From Ferrovibrio sp964218355 (GTDB lineage Bacteria; Pseudomonadota; Alphaproteobacteria; Ferrovibrionales; Ferrovibrionaceae): DNA of 64,000 nt. Position numbers and translations under genes: made by a program. Shown one piece after another: positions 29,601 through 37,587 of the stretch (the stretch's first letter is position 1; every line of letters starts with the position of its first letter). The DNA is taken from NCBI RefSeq assembly GCF_964218355.1, contig NZ_CAXPMC010000013.1, positions 1 through 64,000 on the forward strand, in the 5' to 3' direction. The notes under the pieces were generated by a model, which was not told the DNA's origin, did no database searches, and saw nothing but the letters and a program-made list of their open reading frames with translations.

Positions 29601-30085
29601 CTGCGGGCCTCGTCAGCCTGCCCCTCGGCCAGCAGACGGGCGACAGGTCCGCTTGGGCCGCCGGTCAGGCAGATCACCCCCTCGCTGGCCGCCGCGAGGG
29701 CGTCCCAGCCGATATGGGCCGCCTCGCCCGGCGGGGTGTCGAGGAAGGCCATGGTGCTCAGCCGCATCAGATTGGCATAACCGGCCTCGTTCTGCGCCAG
29801 CAGCACAAGGCGGTCCGGATCGGGCTTGCGCAGGGTCTTGCCGAAGGCGGTCTGCTGGTCCAGCCGCGCCAGGCTGATCTGGCAGCCGATGACCGGCTGG
29901 ACCCCCTTGCCGGCCAGCGCCTTCGAGGCCTCCAGTGCACCGAACAGGTTGTTGGTGTCGGTGACGGCCACTGCCGGCATCCGGTGCTTCACGCAGAGCC
30001 CCGCCAGCTGGTCGACGCGGATTGCGCCCTCGGTCAGCGAATAGGCGGTGTGGACCCGGAGATGGACAAAATCGGCATGGCTCAT
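26612..30085 (-). CDS. dnaE: DNA polymerase III alpha subunit
   Basis: DnaE (1157 residues) is the catalytic subunit of the replicative polymerase. It has an N-terminal PHP domain (FVHLRVHTAYSLTEGA onward), the polymerase core with PDFDIDFCQERR near residue 400 (catalytic aspartates) and GPGRGSGAGS just before it. A helix-hairpin-helix region and an OB-fold near 1000 (KIGGTVISKQERTSQKTG) follow. Length is typical of type 1 DnaE. It lies upstream of pepN; in related genomes I would expect lolD directly upstream, but an accessory block intervenes here. Confidence 0.98.
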   Translation of the reverse strand: MSHADFVHLRVHTAYSLTEGAIRVDQLAGLCVKHRMPAVAVTDTNNLFGALEASKALAGKGVQPVIGCQISLARLDQQTAFGKTLRKPDPDRLVLLAQNEAGYANLMRLSTMAFLDTPPGEAAHIGWDALAAASEGVICLTGGPSGPVARLLAEGQADEARRQIERLKGIFPGRLYVELQRHGWAIESKTEEAQIDLAYALDLPLVATNDCYFSDESMYEAHDALLCIAEGTYVGEQDRRRVTPDHRFKSAEEMRVLFADLPEAIENTLVIARRCAIKAEERKPILPGFGDGSGESEADMLRRMAREGLERRLQQIGVSGDDAKPYRDRLDFECETIINMKFPGYFLIVADFIQWSKRNGIAVGPGRGSGAGSVVAWALTITDLDPLRFGLLFERFLNPERVSMPDFDIDFCQERREEVIHYVQEKYGAANVAQIITFGKLQARAALRDVGRVLQLPLGQVDRICKLVPNNPANPVTLAQAIKEEVRLREERDRDENVARMMDVALKLEGLYRNASTHAAGVVIGDRPLVELVPLYRDPHASMPATQFSMKYAEAAGLVKFDFLGLKTLDVLEKAVELIRKRGVKIDLASIPLSDQPTFELLGRGDAVGVFQFEGSGMRDMLRQMKPDAFEDLIALVALYRPGPMENIPSYIARKQGRETPDYLHDWLKPVLEETYGVIIYQEQVMEIAKVLAGYSLGEADLLRRAMGKKIKAEMDAQKERFVTGAKEKGVDPKQAAFIFELVEKFAGYGFNKSHAAAYALVAWQTAYLKANYPVEFIAASMTLDISNTDKLNVFRQECARQGISLLPPDINRSEVEFSVEYDKGKAEKGAIRYALAAVRNVGAAPMGQIVAEREKGGTFRSLFDFAGRVDPTALNKRMLENVAKAGAFDGLEKNRSKVIAGLETLIRYAQSKAEERSSNQVSLFGGGGTDAPLPKLPEGDIWTPMDQLAKEFEAIGFYLSAHPLDAYQATLNRVGVKRYADVLRQLHSSEQIVKIGGTVISKQERTSQKTGNRFAFVQCSDASGMYEVMLFSEVLAQYRELLDAGTNVVWTLSGRADGEQPRLSAQKVERLDDVAARAAAGIRIMVEDDRSFGQIRGLLDKAGRGRGQVLLGLKIEEQGVPGGLEADIRLPSGYAINPTIRHQIRVLPGVIEVYDI

Positions 30086-30220
30086 CGAGGACTGACCGGC
30101 GGCTGGATTTTCGATTCCCGTTCTGGGGTTACGATACGCGACCTAGGGGCGCCAAACCAGAACGCAAGGAATCCGAATCGGCTATGCGGTATGACCGATT
30201 CGTGTTGATTCCCAATATCT

Positions 30221-30229
30221 TGTGGATAA
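30221..30229 (-). promoter_or_regulatory. Consensus DnaA box upstream of dnaE
   Basis: TTATCCACA on the minus strand is a perfect match to the E. coli DnaA box, about 136 bp upstream of the dnaE start. A looser match (TGTGGACGA, plus strand, near 30263) lies 40 bp away. One perfect 9-mer is nearly expected by chance in 64 kb, so functional use is a guess. Confidence 0.3.
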
Positions 30230-30342
30230 GTGCGCAAGTCCCTGCAGTACCAGCGGAACGGCTGTGGACGAATCCCAGATGCTGGCGAACGAAGCGGAAA
30301 TCCGGTCCAGATATTGCGCGATGCCACCCCGCTCCGGCCCTG

Positions 30343-31281
30343 TCACGCCCCGAATACCGACCAGCCCATCCGCCGCGACAGCCGTTCCAGCGCGATCTTG
30401 CCCAGCCGCGAATTGCCGTTGTCATCGAGGCCGGGGGACCAGACGCAGACGGATGCCCGTCCCGGCACGACCGCGAGGATTCCGCCGCCAACCCCGCTTT
30501 TGCCGGGAATGCCCACCCGGAAGGCGAAATCCCCCGATCCGTCGTAATGGCCGCAGGTCAGCATGATGGCATTGATGCGCCGTGCCCGTTCCGGCGAGAT
30601 GACCGTGCGGCCATCAGGGCCGTGCCTGCCGGAAAAGGCCAGGTAGCGTGCCGCCATGGCCAGCTGCCGGCAGGACATGGCAATGGCGCAGTGGTGGAAG
30701 TAGACGCCGAGAACGAATTCGACCGGGTTGTCGAGCATGGCGTAGGAGCGCATGTAATTGGCCAGAGCGGCATTGCGGAACCCGGTTTCCTGTTCCGAGA
30801 TTGCCACGCCCTGGTCGATCGAAATGCCATCGTCATCGGCGACATGCCGGATGAACCGCAGGATTTCGCCCAGTGCCTCGCGCGGCCGGTGCCCGGACAG
30901 GATGACATCGGCCAGTGCCAGGGCGCCCGCATTGATGAACGGGTTGCGCGGTTTGCCATGCTCGTATTCCAGCTGGACAATCGAGTTGAACGGATTCCCG
31001 GATGGCTCGCGCCCCACCCGCCGCCACAATGAATCGCCGATCTTCCCCAGGGCCAGCGTCAGGGTAAAAACCTTGGAAATGCTCTGGATCGAAAATGCCG
31101 TATCCGCATCGCCGCCGCAGATTGCGCGCCCGTCGGCCAGCACCACCGCCAGCCCGAACTGGTCGGGATTCACACCGCCAAGCTGCGGGATATAGTCGGC
31201 AACCTTGCCACGATCCGTCTGTCCGGACATTTCGGCGGAAATCTCGGCAACCGCCTGCTCAAGCCCATCCAAAGCCGCCAT
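30343..31281 (-). CDS. glsA: Glutaminase (beta-lactamase fold)
   Basis: This 312-residue protein hydrolyses glutamine to glutamate and ammonia. The catalytic SxxK is Ser67-Ile-Ser-Lys70 in FSIQSISKVFTL. NPFNSIVQLEYEHGKPRNPF and the C-terminal GKSGVGGGILAVVPG block are characteristic of the glutaminase A family. The length is normal. It has its own position between dnaE and the LysR gene, all on the minus strand. Confidence 0.95.
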   Translation of the reverse strand: MAALDGLEQAVAEISAEMSGQTDRGKVADYIPQLGGVNPDQFGLAVVLADGRAICGGDADTAFSIQSISKVFTLTLALGKIGDSLWRRVGREPSGNPFNSIVQLEYEHGKPRNPFINAGALALADVILSGHRPREALGEILRFIRHVADDDGISIDQGVAISEQETGFRNAALANYMRSYAMLDNPVEFVLGVYFHHCAIAMSCRQLAMAARYLAFSGRHGPDGRTVISPERARRINAIMLTCGHYDGSGDFAFRVGIPGKSGVGGGILAVVPGRASVCVWSPGLDDNGNSRLGKIALERLSRRMGWSVFGA

Positions 31282-31351
31282 CTCCGGTGTCTGAACCCTG
31301 CTGTCATGGACTGTAGCGGATTATCCCGGAGGCAGCGACCGCCGCCGACCG

Positions 31352-32260
31352 TCACAGCTCCCCGATCGCCGCAAGATCGCCCCGCAGCCGCGCCGTCGCA
31401 AAGTCGATGAAGGCCCGTACCCGGGCGGAGACATGCCGGCCGCCCAGTTGCACCAGATGCACCGGCACCGGCGGTGGCTCATAATCGCGCAGCACCAGTT
31501 GCAGGCGTCCGGCCCGCACATCGTCGGCTGCCTGGTAAGCCAGAACCCGGGTCACGCCGCGCCCGGCCCTTGCCGCAGCCAGCGCGACATCGGCGGAGTT
31601 GACCGTCAGCCGCGCCCGGGGCGCCACCCACACGCCGCCACCGCCGCCGTCCAGCAGCCATTCCCGCCAGTTGCCCAGCGGCGAAGTCAGGATCGCCGGA
31701 TGATCGGCCAGATCTTCGGGCCGGCCAGGGATGCCATGTCTGGCCAGATAATCGGGAGAGGCGCAAACCACCGAGCGCATGGTCCCCAGTCGCGTCGCCA
31801 CCAGACCGGAATCCGGCAGTTCGGCAATGCGGACGGCGATATCAACGCCTTCATCCATCATGTCGACCACCCGGTCCAGCAGGACCAGCCGGGCACTCAC
31901 CTGCGGATGGGCATCGAGAAAATCCATCAGCACCGGCGCGACATGAAGCCGCCCGAACATCACCGAAGCGGTGATGGTCAGGTGCCCGCGCGGTGCCGCC
32001 TGGTCGCTGGCCGCAGCCGCCTCCGCCTCCTCGACTTCGGCGAGAATGCGCCGGCAATCGCCGAGGTAGCGCTGCCCGGCATCGGTCAGGCGCACATGCC
32101 GTGTGGTCCGGTGCAGCAGACGGGTGCCGGTCCGCTCCTCCACCGCCGCCACCGCCCGGGTCACGGCCGGCGGCGACAGCCCCAGCCGGCGGGCGGCGCC
32201 GGCGAAGCTTTCAGCCTCGGCAACCGCAACGAATATCTGCATGGCATCCAGGCGGTCCAT
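31352..32260 (-). CDS. LysR-family transcriptional regulator
   Basis: This 302-residue regulator has an N-terminal winged helix-turn-helix (RRLGLSPPAVTRAVAAVEER, residues about 24-43) and a periplasmic-binding-protein-like effector domain from about residue 90. It belongs to the subgroup resembling regulators of glutathione transferases and quinone reductases. It is divergent from the GST gene with 107 bp between them, the classical layout for a LysR regulator controlling its neighbour. A perfect inverted repeat at 32292-32309 is a candidate operator. Confidence 0.93.
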   Translation of the reverse strand: MDRLDAMQIFVAVAEAESFAGAARRLGLSPPAVTRAVAAVEERTGTRLLHRTTRHVRLTDAGQRYLGDCRRILAEVEEAEAAAASDQAAPRGHLTITASVMFGRLHVAPVLMDFLDAHPQVSARLVLLDRVVDMMDEGVDIAVRIAELPDSGLVATRLGTMRSVVCASPDYLARHGIPGRPEDLADHPAILTSPLGNWREWLLDGGGGGVWVAPRARLTVNSADVALAAARAGRGVTRVLAYQAADDVRAGRLQLVLRDYEPPPVPVHLVQLGGRHVSARVRAFIDFATARLRGDLAAIGEL

Positions 32261-32291
32261 GGATTATTCCGGAAAATGAAACAGTCCCTTG

Positions 32292-32309
32292 CAGAATGAC
32301 CCCATTCTG
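32292..32309. promoter_or_regulatory. Candidate LysR operator
   Basis: CAGAATG (32292-32298), ACCC, CATTCTG (32303-32309): a perfect 7-bp inverted repeat in the middle of the divergent LysR-GST interval. A second palindrome, TTCCGGAA, lies near 32271-32278. Dyad sites of this kind are where LysR regulators bind. A T-run follows the repeat on the plus strand, but a terminator between divergent starts makes little sense. Confidence 0.55.
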
Positions 32310-32367
32310 TTTTTCCTGGCAACAGGCATTCTCTCCGGCAGGTTCCACTCCAGCCGTAGGATAGCAT

Positions 32368-33003
32368 ATGCCGCCGACCCAGCCGATCCGCCTCTACCGC
32401 TTCAACCTTTCCGGTCATGCCCACCGGGCCCAGCTGATGCTGTCCCTGCTCGGTCTGCCCTTTGAGATGGTGGACGTCGATCTGCCGGGCGGCGCCCACA
32501 AGGCACCGGACTTTCTCGCCCGCAACCCGTTCGGCCAGGTGCCGGTGATCGAGGATGGCGACCTCACCGTCGCCGACAGCAATGCCATCCTCGTCTACCT
32601 CGCCGGCCGCTACGACGAGACCGCCCGCTGGCTGCCACGCGACCCCGTGGCGGCCGCCCGTATCCAACAATGGCTGTCGGCCGCGGCGGGTCCGCTTGCC
32701 TTCGGCCCGGCCCGTGCCCGCATCAGCCACCTGTTCCGGCGCCAGATGGACCTGGCCGAACCGCGGGCACTGGCCGGCCAGCTCTTCGCCGTCATGGAAA
32801 GCCAGCTGTCGCAGCAGGACTGGCTGGCCGGCACGGCGGCGCCGACCATCGCGGACGTCGCCCTCTACAGCTACACGGCCCATGCTCCCGAGGGCGGCCT
32901 GCCGCTCGACGCCTATCCGGCGATCCGGGCATGGCTTGCTCGGACCGAGGCCCTGCCCGGCTTTGTCGGCATGGCCCGCTCGCCGGTTCCCGCAGCGGCC
33001 TGA
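32368..33003 (+). CDS. Glutathione S-transferase family protein
   Basis: This 211-residue protein has a thioredoxin-fold N-terminal domain (residues about 7-85), including FARNPFGQVPVIEDGDLTVA-type glutathione-site residues and the ADSNAILVYLAGRY block. An all-helical C-terminal domain follows, with the TIADVALYSY motif. It likely conjugates glutathione to electrophiles or works as a reductase; the substrate is not predictable. It is probably controlled by the divergent LysR gene and co-transcribed with the flavoprotein 2 bp downstream. Confidence 0.92.
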   Translation: MPPTQPIRLYRFNLSGHAHRAQLMLSLLGLPFEMVDVDLPGGAHKAPDFLARNPFGQVPVIEDGDLTVADSNAILVYLAGRYDETARWLPRDPVAAARIQQWLSAAAGPLAFGPARARISHLFRRQMDLAEPRALAGQLFAVMESQLSQQDWLAGTAAPTIADVALYSYTAHAPEGGLPLDAYPAIRAWLARTEALPGFVGMARSPVPAAA

Positions 33004-33005
33004 TC

Positions 33006-34022
33006 ATGGCTACCGGGCTGGTTCCCGATGCCTTCCACGCCGGCGAGCAGGCAATGCAGCTGCTGGCCGGCGTGCGCGGCCGCATGGCACAGGTTGGCCG
33101 GCAGGTGATCCGCGACCACATGCCGGACCAGCACCGGGAGCTGTTCACCAAGCTGCCGATGCTGCTGGCCGGCAGTCAAGATGACACCGGCCGGCCCTGG
33201 GCTTCCTTGCTGGTCGGCGCGCCGGGCTTTGTCGCCTCGCCCGACGACCGGACGCTGGTGATCGATGCCCGGCCGGCCGCGGCCGACCCGCTGGCCGGGC
33301 ACCTGAAGCAGGGGGCACCGCTCGGCCTGCTGGGCATCGAACTGCCGACCCGGCGGCGCAACCGGATGAACGGCCAGGTCGCCGCCCTGCAGGATGGCCG
33401 GATCACCGTGACCGTCGACCAGAGTTTCGGGAACTGCCCGAAATACATCCAGGCCCGGCAGCCGCGCTTCACCGCTCCGCCGGCCAGCCTGTCGGCTCCC
33501 GGCCATCCGGTTCAGCAGGAAGGCCCCCGGCTGTCTGCGGCCGCCCGCGCCGTGATTGCGGCAGCGGACACCTTTTTTATTGCCACAGCCTCGCGCCAGG
33601 CCGGCAACGGCGAGGCGCGGGAAGGCGTCGACGTTTCCCATCGCGGCGGCCGGCCGGGCTTCGTGCGGATCACCGCGGAGACCGCCGGCGATGTGCTGAC
33701 AGTTCCCGACTTTGCCGGCAACCTCTACTTCAACACGCTGGGAAATATTGCCGAGAACCCGCTGGCAGGACTTCTTTTTATCGACTTCGACAGTGGCGAT
33801 CTGCTGACCCTCACCGGCTCGGCGGCGGTGGTGCTGGACGATCCCGCTATTGCCGCCTTCCCGGGTGCCCAGCGGCTGTTGCGGTTCGAGCCGCAGGATG
33901 GCCGGCTGATCCGGGCCGCCGTGCCGCTGCGCTGGTCGGCGCCGGATTATTCTCCGGCCCTGGCCCGGACCGGCACATGGAATGCAGGCGGGAGTCCCGA
34001 GATTGTACCGGCGCAATCCTGA
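33006..34022 (+). CDS. PPOX-fold (pyridoxamine phosphate oxidase-like) flavoprotein
   Basis: This 338-residue protein carries two split-barrel regions of the pyridoxamine 5'-phosphate oxidase superfamily. The first (about 45-160) holds LLAGSQDDTGRPWASLLVG and GNCPKYIQARQP; the second (about 180-315) holds FFIATAS, DVSHRGGRPGFVRI and NLYFNTLGNIAENP. FMN or a related cofactor is expected. Members of this subgroup are often linked to ferredoxin-type reductase domains, absent here. The ATG at 33006 lies 2 bp after the GST stop, so the two genes form one unit. Confidence 0.87.
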   Translation: MATGLVPDAFHAGEQAMQLLAGVRGRMAQVGRQVIRDHMPDQHRELFTKLPMLLAGSQDDTGRPWASLLVGAPGFVASPDDRTLVIDARPAAADPLAGHLKQGAPLGLLGIELPTRRRNRMNGQVAALQDGRITVTVDQSFGNCPKYIQARQPRFTAPPASLSAPGHPVQQEGPRLSAAARAVIAAADTFFIATASRQAGNGEAREGVDVSHRGGRPGFVRITAETAGDVLTVPDFAGNLYFNTLGNIAENPLAGLLFIDFDSGDLLTLTGSAAVVLDDPAIAAFPGAQRLLRFEPQDGRLIRAAVPLRWSAPDYSPALARTGTWNAGGSPEIVPAQS

Positions 34023-34083
34023 CCTTGCGCCGATGCGGCCAATCCCATAGGCAGGGCGGCACGACCCGACACGAGGCCATGCC

Positions 34084-34623
34084 ATGTCCCCCTCCCTGCC
34101 GCAGCTGGAAACCGAGCGCCTGATCCTGCGCCCGCCGCAACGGGAGGATCTCGATGCCTGGACGGCATTCCTGCTGGACGCCGAGGTACAGCGCTTTCTC
34201 GGCGGGGTGCAGCAGCGGCCGATTGCCTGGCGCCAGCTCTGCATCATGGCCGGATCGTGGACCGTCGAAGGTTTCTCGATGTTTTCGGTGATCGAGAAGG
34301 ACACCGGCCGCTGGATCGGCCGGCTGGGCCCCTGGCGGCCCGAAGGCTGGCCCGGTACCGAGGTCGGCTGGGGCCTGACCCGCGATGCCTGGGGCAAGGG
34401 CTATGCCACCGAGGGTGCCGCTGCCGCCATCGACTGGGCCTTCGATACGCTCGGCTGGACCGAGGTGATCCACACCATCGTGCCCGAGAATGTAAACTCG
34501 CAGGCCGTGGCCAAGCGGCTGGGCTCAACCCTGCTGCGCAAGGGGTGGCTGCCGGAGCCGATCAATCTCGAAACCGATGTCTGGGGCCAGACCCGCGAAC
34601 AGTGGCTGGCACGGCGACGCTAG
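34084..34623 (+). CDS. GNAT acetyltransferase, RimJ/RimL-like
   Basis: This 179-residue N-acetyltransferase begins LETERLILRPPQREDLDAW, typical of the RimJ/RimL group. The acetyl-CoA loop region is WGLTRDAWGKGYATEGAAAA near residue 105, followed by VPENVNSQAVAKRLG. It probably acetylates a protein N-terminus or a small molecule. It lies 61 bp after the flavoprotein gene on the same strand. Its TAG stop overlaps the TAG stop of the convergent AraC gene. Confidence 0.92.
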   Translation: MSPSLPQLETERLILRPPQREDLDAWTAFLLDAEVQRFLGGVQQRPIAWRQLCIMAGSWTVEGFSMFSVIEKDTGRWIGRLGPWRPEGWPGTEVGWGLTRDAWGKGYATEGAAAAIDWAFDTLGWTEVIHTIVPENVNSQAVAKRLGSTLLRKGWLPEPINLETDVWGQTREQWLARRR

Positions 34624-35555
34624 CCGGGCGAAGTGCTGGCGACCTGCCGCCGCCACTCCGCCGGGCTGGCGCCGAGGATGCGGCGGAATTCGCGTGTGAA
34701 ATGCGCCTGGTCGGCAAAACCGGCCGCATAGCCGATCTCGGCCAGGCTGGCGGGCGCATCGAGCATGGCACGCGCCGCACGCCGCACGCGGGCATCGCGC
34801 AGGATGCCGGAATAGGAAACACCGAGAATGTTCAGCCGCCTCTGCAGGCCGCGGGTCGACATACCCACCTTGCAGGCGGCCATGGCAATCGGCCAATGCC
34901 GCACCGGATCGTCATCGAACAGTTGATAGAGCCGTTCGATCAGGTCGGCCGCGACCGGCAGCGGCTGAATTCGGTTTTCCGCCCGCAGGGCGGCCCATCG
35001 GATCACCCATTCATCGGCCTCGCCGGGCAATGCCGGCAACTGCGCCCTGCCATCGCGCATGGCGGGAATATCAGGGCCGCCGCCGGCCAGGTCAACATCC
35101 ACCCCCACGCAGCCAATCGCCTGCAGCAGGGCGACCAGCAGGCCCAGAACCGCCAGGCTCTCCAGCGGATGGGGCGGCGCTCCCCGCAGCGACCGGTGGC
35201 GCAGCCGGGCACAGCCTTTGCCGATCTGCACAAGCTGAACGCGATGGTGCGAATGGTGATACTTCTCCAGGCGGGACCAGCGGTCGAGCAGAGCCGCCGG
35301 GTCCGTGGCGCGGCGCAGAACGTCCAGGGTCGGGTCGCTGGGTACCGCATGAATACCCTGCCCGACCTGCAGCACGAAGCCGGGCCCGGCAATGCGGCAG
35401 GCATGGTCAAGCAGGCGCCGCTTGACATCGGGTGACACGGTTACAGGCCCGCCCGGCCCGATACGATCCCGGAGATCAGCGGGCGGCCCGATACCGGCCA
35501 CAGCCATTTGCCGGGCGATCAGGGTAACAAATGCCGCGCTCGAATAATCGGTCAC
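34620..35555 (-). CDS. AraC-family transcriptional regulator
   Basis: This is a protein of about 311 residues with an N-terminal ligand-binding region of the AraC 'arabinose-binding' type and a C-terminal double helix-turn-helix (VGMSTRGLQRRLNILGVSYS, then AEIGYAAGFADQAHFTREF). I chose the GTG at 35555 because it lies 4 bp after the IorB-type gene's stop, implying coupling; the ATG at 35504 is an alternative. Operon position suggests it senses a substrate or product of the molybdenum enzyme. Confidence 0.88.
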   Translation of the reverse strand: MTDYSSAAFVTLIARQMAVAGIGPPADLRDRIGPGGPVTVSPDVKRRLLDHACRIAGPGFVLQVGQGIHAVPSDPTLDVLRRATDPAALLDRWSRLEKYHHSHHRVQLVQIGKGCARLRHRSLRGAPPHPLESLAVLGLLVALLQAIGCVGVDVDLAGGGPDIPAMRDGRAQLPALPGEADEWVIRWAALRAENRIQPLPVAADLIERLYQLFDDDPVRHWPIAMAACKVGMSTRGLQRRLNILGVSYSGILRDARVRRAARAMLDAPASLAEIGYAAGFADQAHFTREFRRILGASPAEWRRQVASTSPG

Positions 35556-35559
35556 GGCA

Positions 35560-37587
35560 TCACGTCGGAGACAGCGGACTGTAAGGCAGGGTCGATACAC
35601 GGCGGCCGGTTGCCGCCGCGATGGCATTCGTCACGGCCGCCACCGCGACCATCCCGGTCTCGCCGGCACCGGCCGGCGCAGCACCGGGCGGCGCAATCAG
35701 TTCGATATCGATGGCCGGCATGGCATCTATGGTCGGGATCGGATAATCGGCAAAAGTATAGGCAGCGACCCGGCCATCCTCAATTGGCAGCCGCTCGGTC
35801 AGCACCATGCCGGCCCCCCACAGCAGGTTTCCCTCTATCTGGGCACGCACCTGATCCGGGTTGATCACCAGCCCGCTGTCCTGCACGCAGTACATGCGCC
35901 GCAGGTTCACGGCGCCGTCGGCAGCAATGCCGATATCGGCAATCACTGCGGCAAAGCTGCTCTCCTTGTAAATGCCGCAGGCAACACCCCGGCCGAAACC
36001 GCCCCCCATGCGCGGCTGCCGGATCCAGCCGGCCAGATCGGCTACACGCCGCAGACAGGCTTTCAGTCGTTCATGCTGCGGATCGAGATTGGCCAGCCGG
36101 TATTGCAGTGGGTCCTGACCTGCCAGGGCCGCAAGCTCGTCAATGGCGGATTCAATGGCAAAGCCGTTCGGGCCGGCCCCGAGGCCGCGCCACGGGCCGG
36201 TATCGACCGGCAGACGAATATCAGAGAATTCCACGCGCATGCGTGCGGCCGCATAGGGCGGCAGGGCGCCACGCGCCACCCCCGGATCTTTCACCAGGCT
36301 GGTCACCATCTGCATCCACGGCGGCATGGCCGCCGAGGTGAAGATCACATGGCCGGAACAGAAGCCGTGCCACCAGTCAGTGATCCGCCCATCCCCGTCC
36401 AGGCGGGCACGGATGCGGTGGGACGAGGGCGGGCGGTGAAAGCCATTGACGAATTCGGCGGCACGGCTCCATTGCACCTTGACCGGCCTGCCGGCCACTT
36501 CAGCCAGCAGCGCGGCTTCCAGTTCCTGCCGCACGATGGTGCGTGCCCCGAAACCGCCGCCGATGCGGCAGGGATGCACCAGCACACGGTCCGCCGACAG
36601 GCCAAATTGCCGCGCCAGCGTTTCGCGCACGAAAAAGGCATCCTGCGTGCCGGTCCAGACTTCCAGTTGCACATCCGCCCCACGTTGATGCCATTGCGCC
36701 ACCGCGCTGCGCGGCTCGATCTGGGCATGGGCCGCGAAAGGCGTGTCGTACCGCCGGTCGAGCGTCCAGCCGGCCTCCGTATCGACGGCATCGCCACGCA
36801 GCCGGTGTTCCAACCTGCCCCGGCGCATCGCCGCATCGATATCGAGGTCGGGCATGGCCCGTGCCGCCTCCGGCCGTTCCAGCGAGATGGCATGCAGCGG
36901 TCCGGGATGATCGGACAGCAGGCCGCGCCGCCCATCCGACAGTTCGACCCGCCGCAGGCCGGGCACCGGTTCGGGCGGCTCTGCGCCGGCCGGCAGCACC
37001 AGACCGAACAGCATGCCGGGCAGTTGTGTATCTCCGGCATAAAGCGGTTTGCCGGTTACGATATCTGCAATCCTTTCGGTCGGCCGGCTCTTGCCGACAT
37101 GGCGGCACGCCTCTCCGCCATGCAGGCTGCGCAGGATCACCGGCTGGCCCTGGTCGTGGATTTCCGTATCCGCGCCGCCGCGTTTCAGATGTTCGCGAAG
37201 CAGGGCCGCGGCGCGCGCCACCGGCTCGGCGAAATCCTTCATGCTGTCGCTGCCGACCGTCGACTTGACCGGCACAATGCTGGCCGTATCGGGCAGTACG
37301 ACCTCGATCCGCTCCAGTTCGCAATCGAGCTCTTCGGCCACGATCTGGCGCAGGCCGATGCTGATGCCCTGCCCCATCTCCTGACGCGGCAGCAGAAGCT
37401 GCAACCGCCCGTCCGGCAGCAGCCGCAGCCAGGCGATCCGCGCCTCGGCCGGGGGCATGCCACGGGTGGGCAGGGCCGGCAACGGATTGAAGGCGCAGGC
37501 CGGGGCCGCAGCAAAAACGGTGATGCCTGCGGCGATGCGGGCGGCATGCGCCAGCAGGCGGCGGCGCGACATGGCCGAGGCAGTCAT
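35560..37587 (-). CDS. Molybdopterin-binding hydroxylase subunit, IorB type
   Basis: This 675-residue catalytic subunit is of the xanthine oxidase family, IorB-like subgroup. The N-terminus has a Tat signal (SRRRLL, then a hydrophobic stretch ending APACA), suggesting periplasmic export with the cofactor. A hammerhead domain starts around residue 150 (RIADIVTGKPLYAGD). Molybdopterin blocks GGGFGAR and GGGFGRGVACGIY are present, and the catalytic Glu is in the C-terminal GAGETGM. It is roughly 50-100 residues shorter than typical IorB proteins. ATGA overlap with the 2Fe-2S gene gives the start. The substrate is unknown (N-heterocycle or aldehyde). Confidence 0.88.
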   Translation of the reverse strand: MTASAMSRRRLLAHAARIAAGITVFAAAPACAFNPLPALPTRGMPPAEARIAWLRLLPDGRLQLLLPRQEMGQGISIGLRQIVAEELDCELERIEVVLPDTASIVPVKSTVGSDSMKDFAEPVARAAALLREHLKRGGADTEIHDQGQPVILRSLHGGEACRHVGKSRPTERIADIVTGKPLYAGDTQLPGMLFGLVLPAGAEPPEPVPGLRRVELSDGRRGLLSDHPGPLHAISLERPEAARAMPDLDIDAAMRRGRLEHRLRGDAVDTEAGWTLDRRYDTPFAAHAQIEPRSAVAQWHQRGADVQLEVWTGTQDAFFVRETLARQFGLSADRVLVHPCRIGGGFGARTIVRQELEAALLAEVAGRPVKVQWSRAAEFVNGFHRPPSSHRIRARLDGDGRITDWWHGFCSGHVIFTSAAMPPWMQMVTSLVKDPGVARGALPPYAAARMRVEFSDIRLPVDTGPWRGLGAGPNGFAIESAIDELAALAGQDPLQYRLANLDPQHERLKACLRRVADLAGWIRQPRMGGGFGRGVACGIYKESSFAAVIADIGIAADGAVNLRRMYCVQDSGLVINPDQVRAQIEGNLLWGAGMVLTERLPIEDGRVAAYTFADYPIPTIDAMPAIDIELIAPPGAAPAGAGETGMVAVAAVTNAIAAATGRRVSTLPYSPLSPT

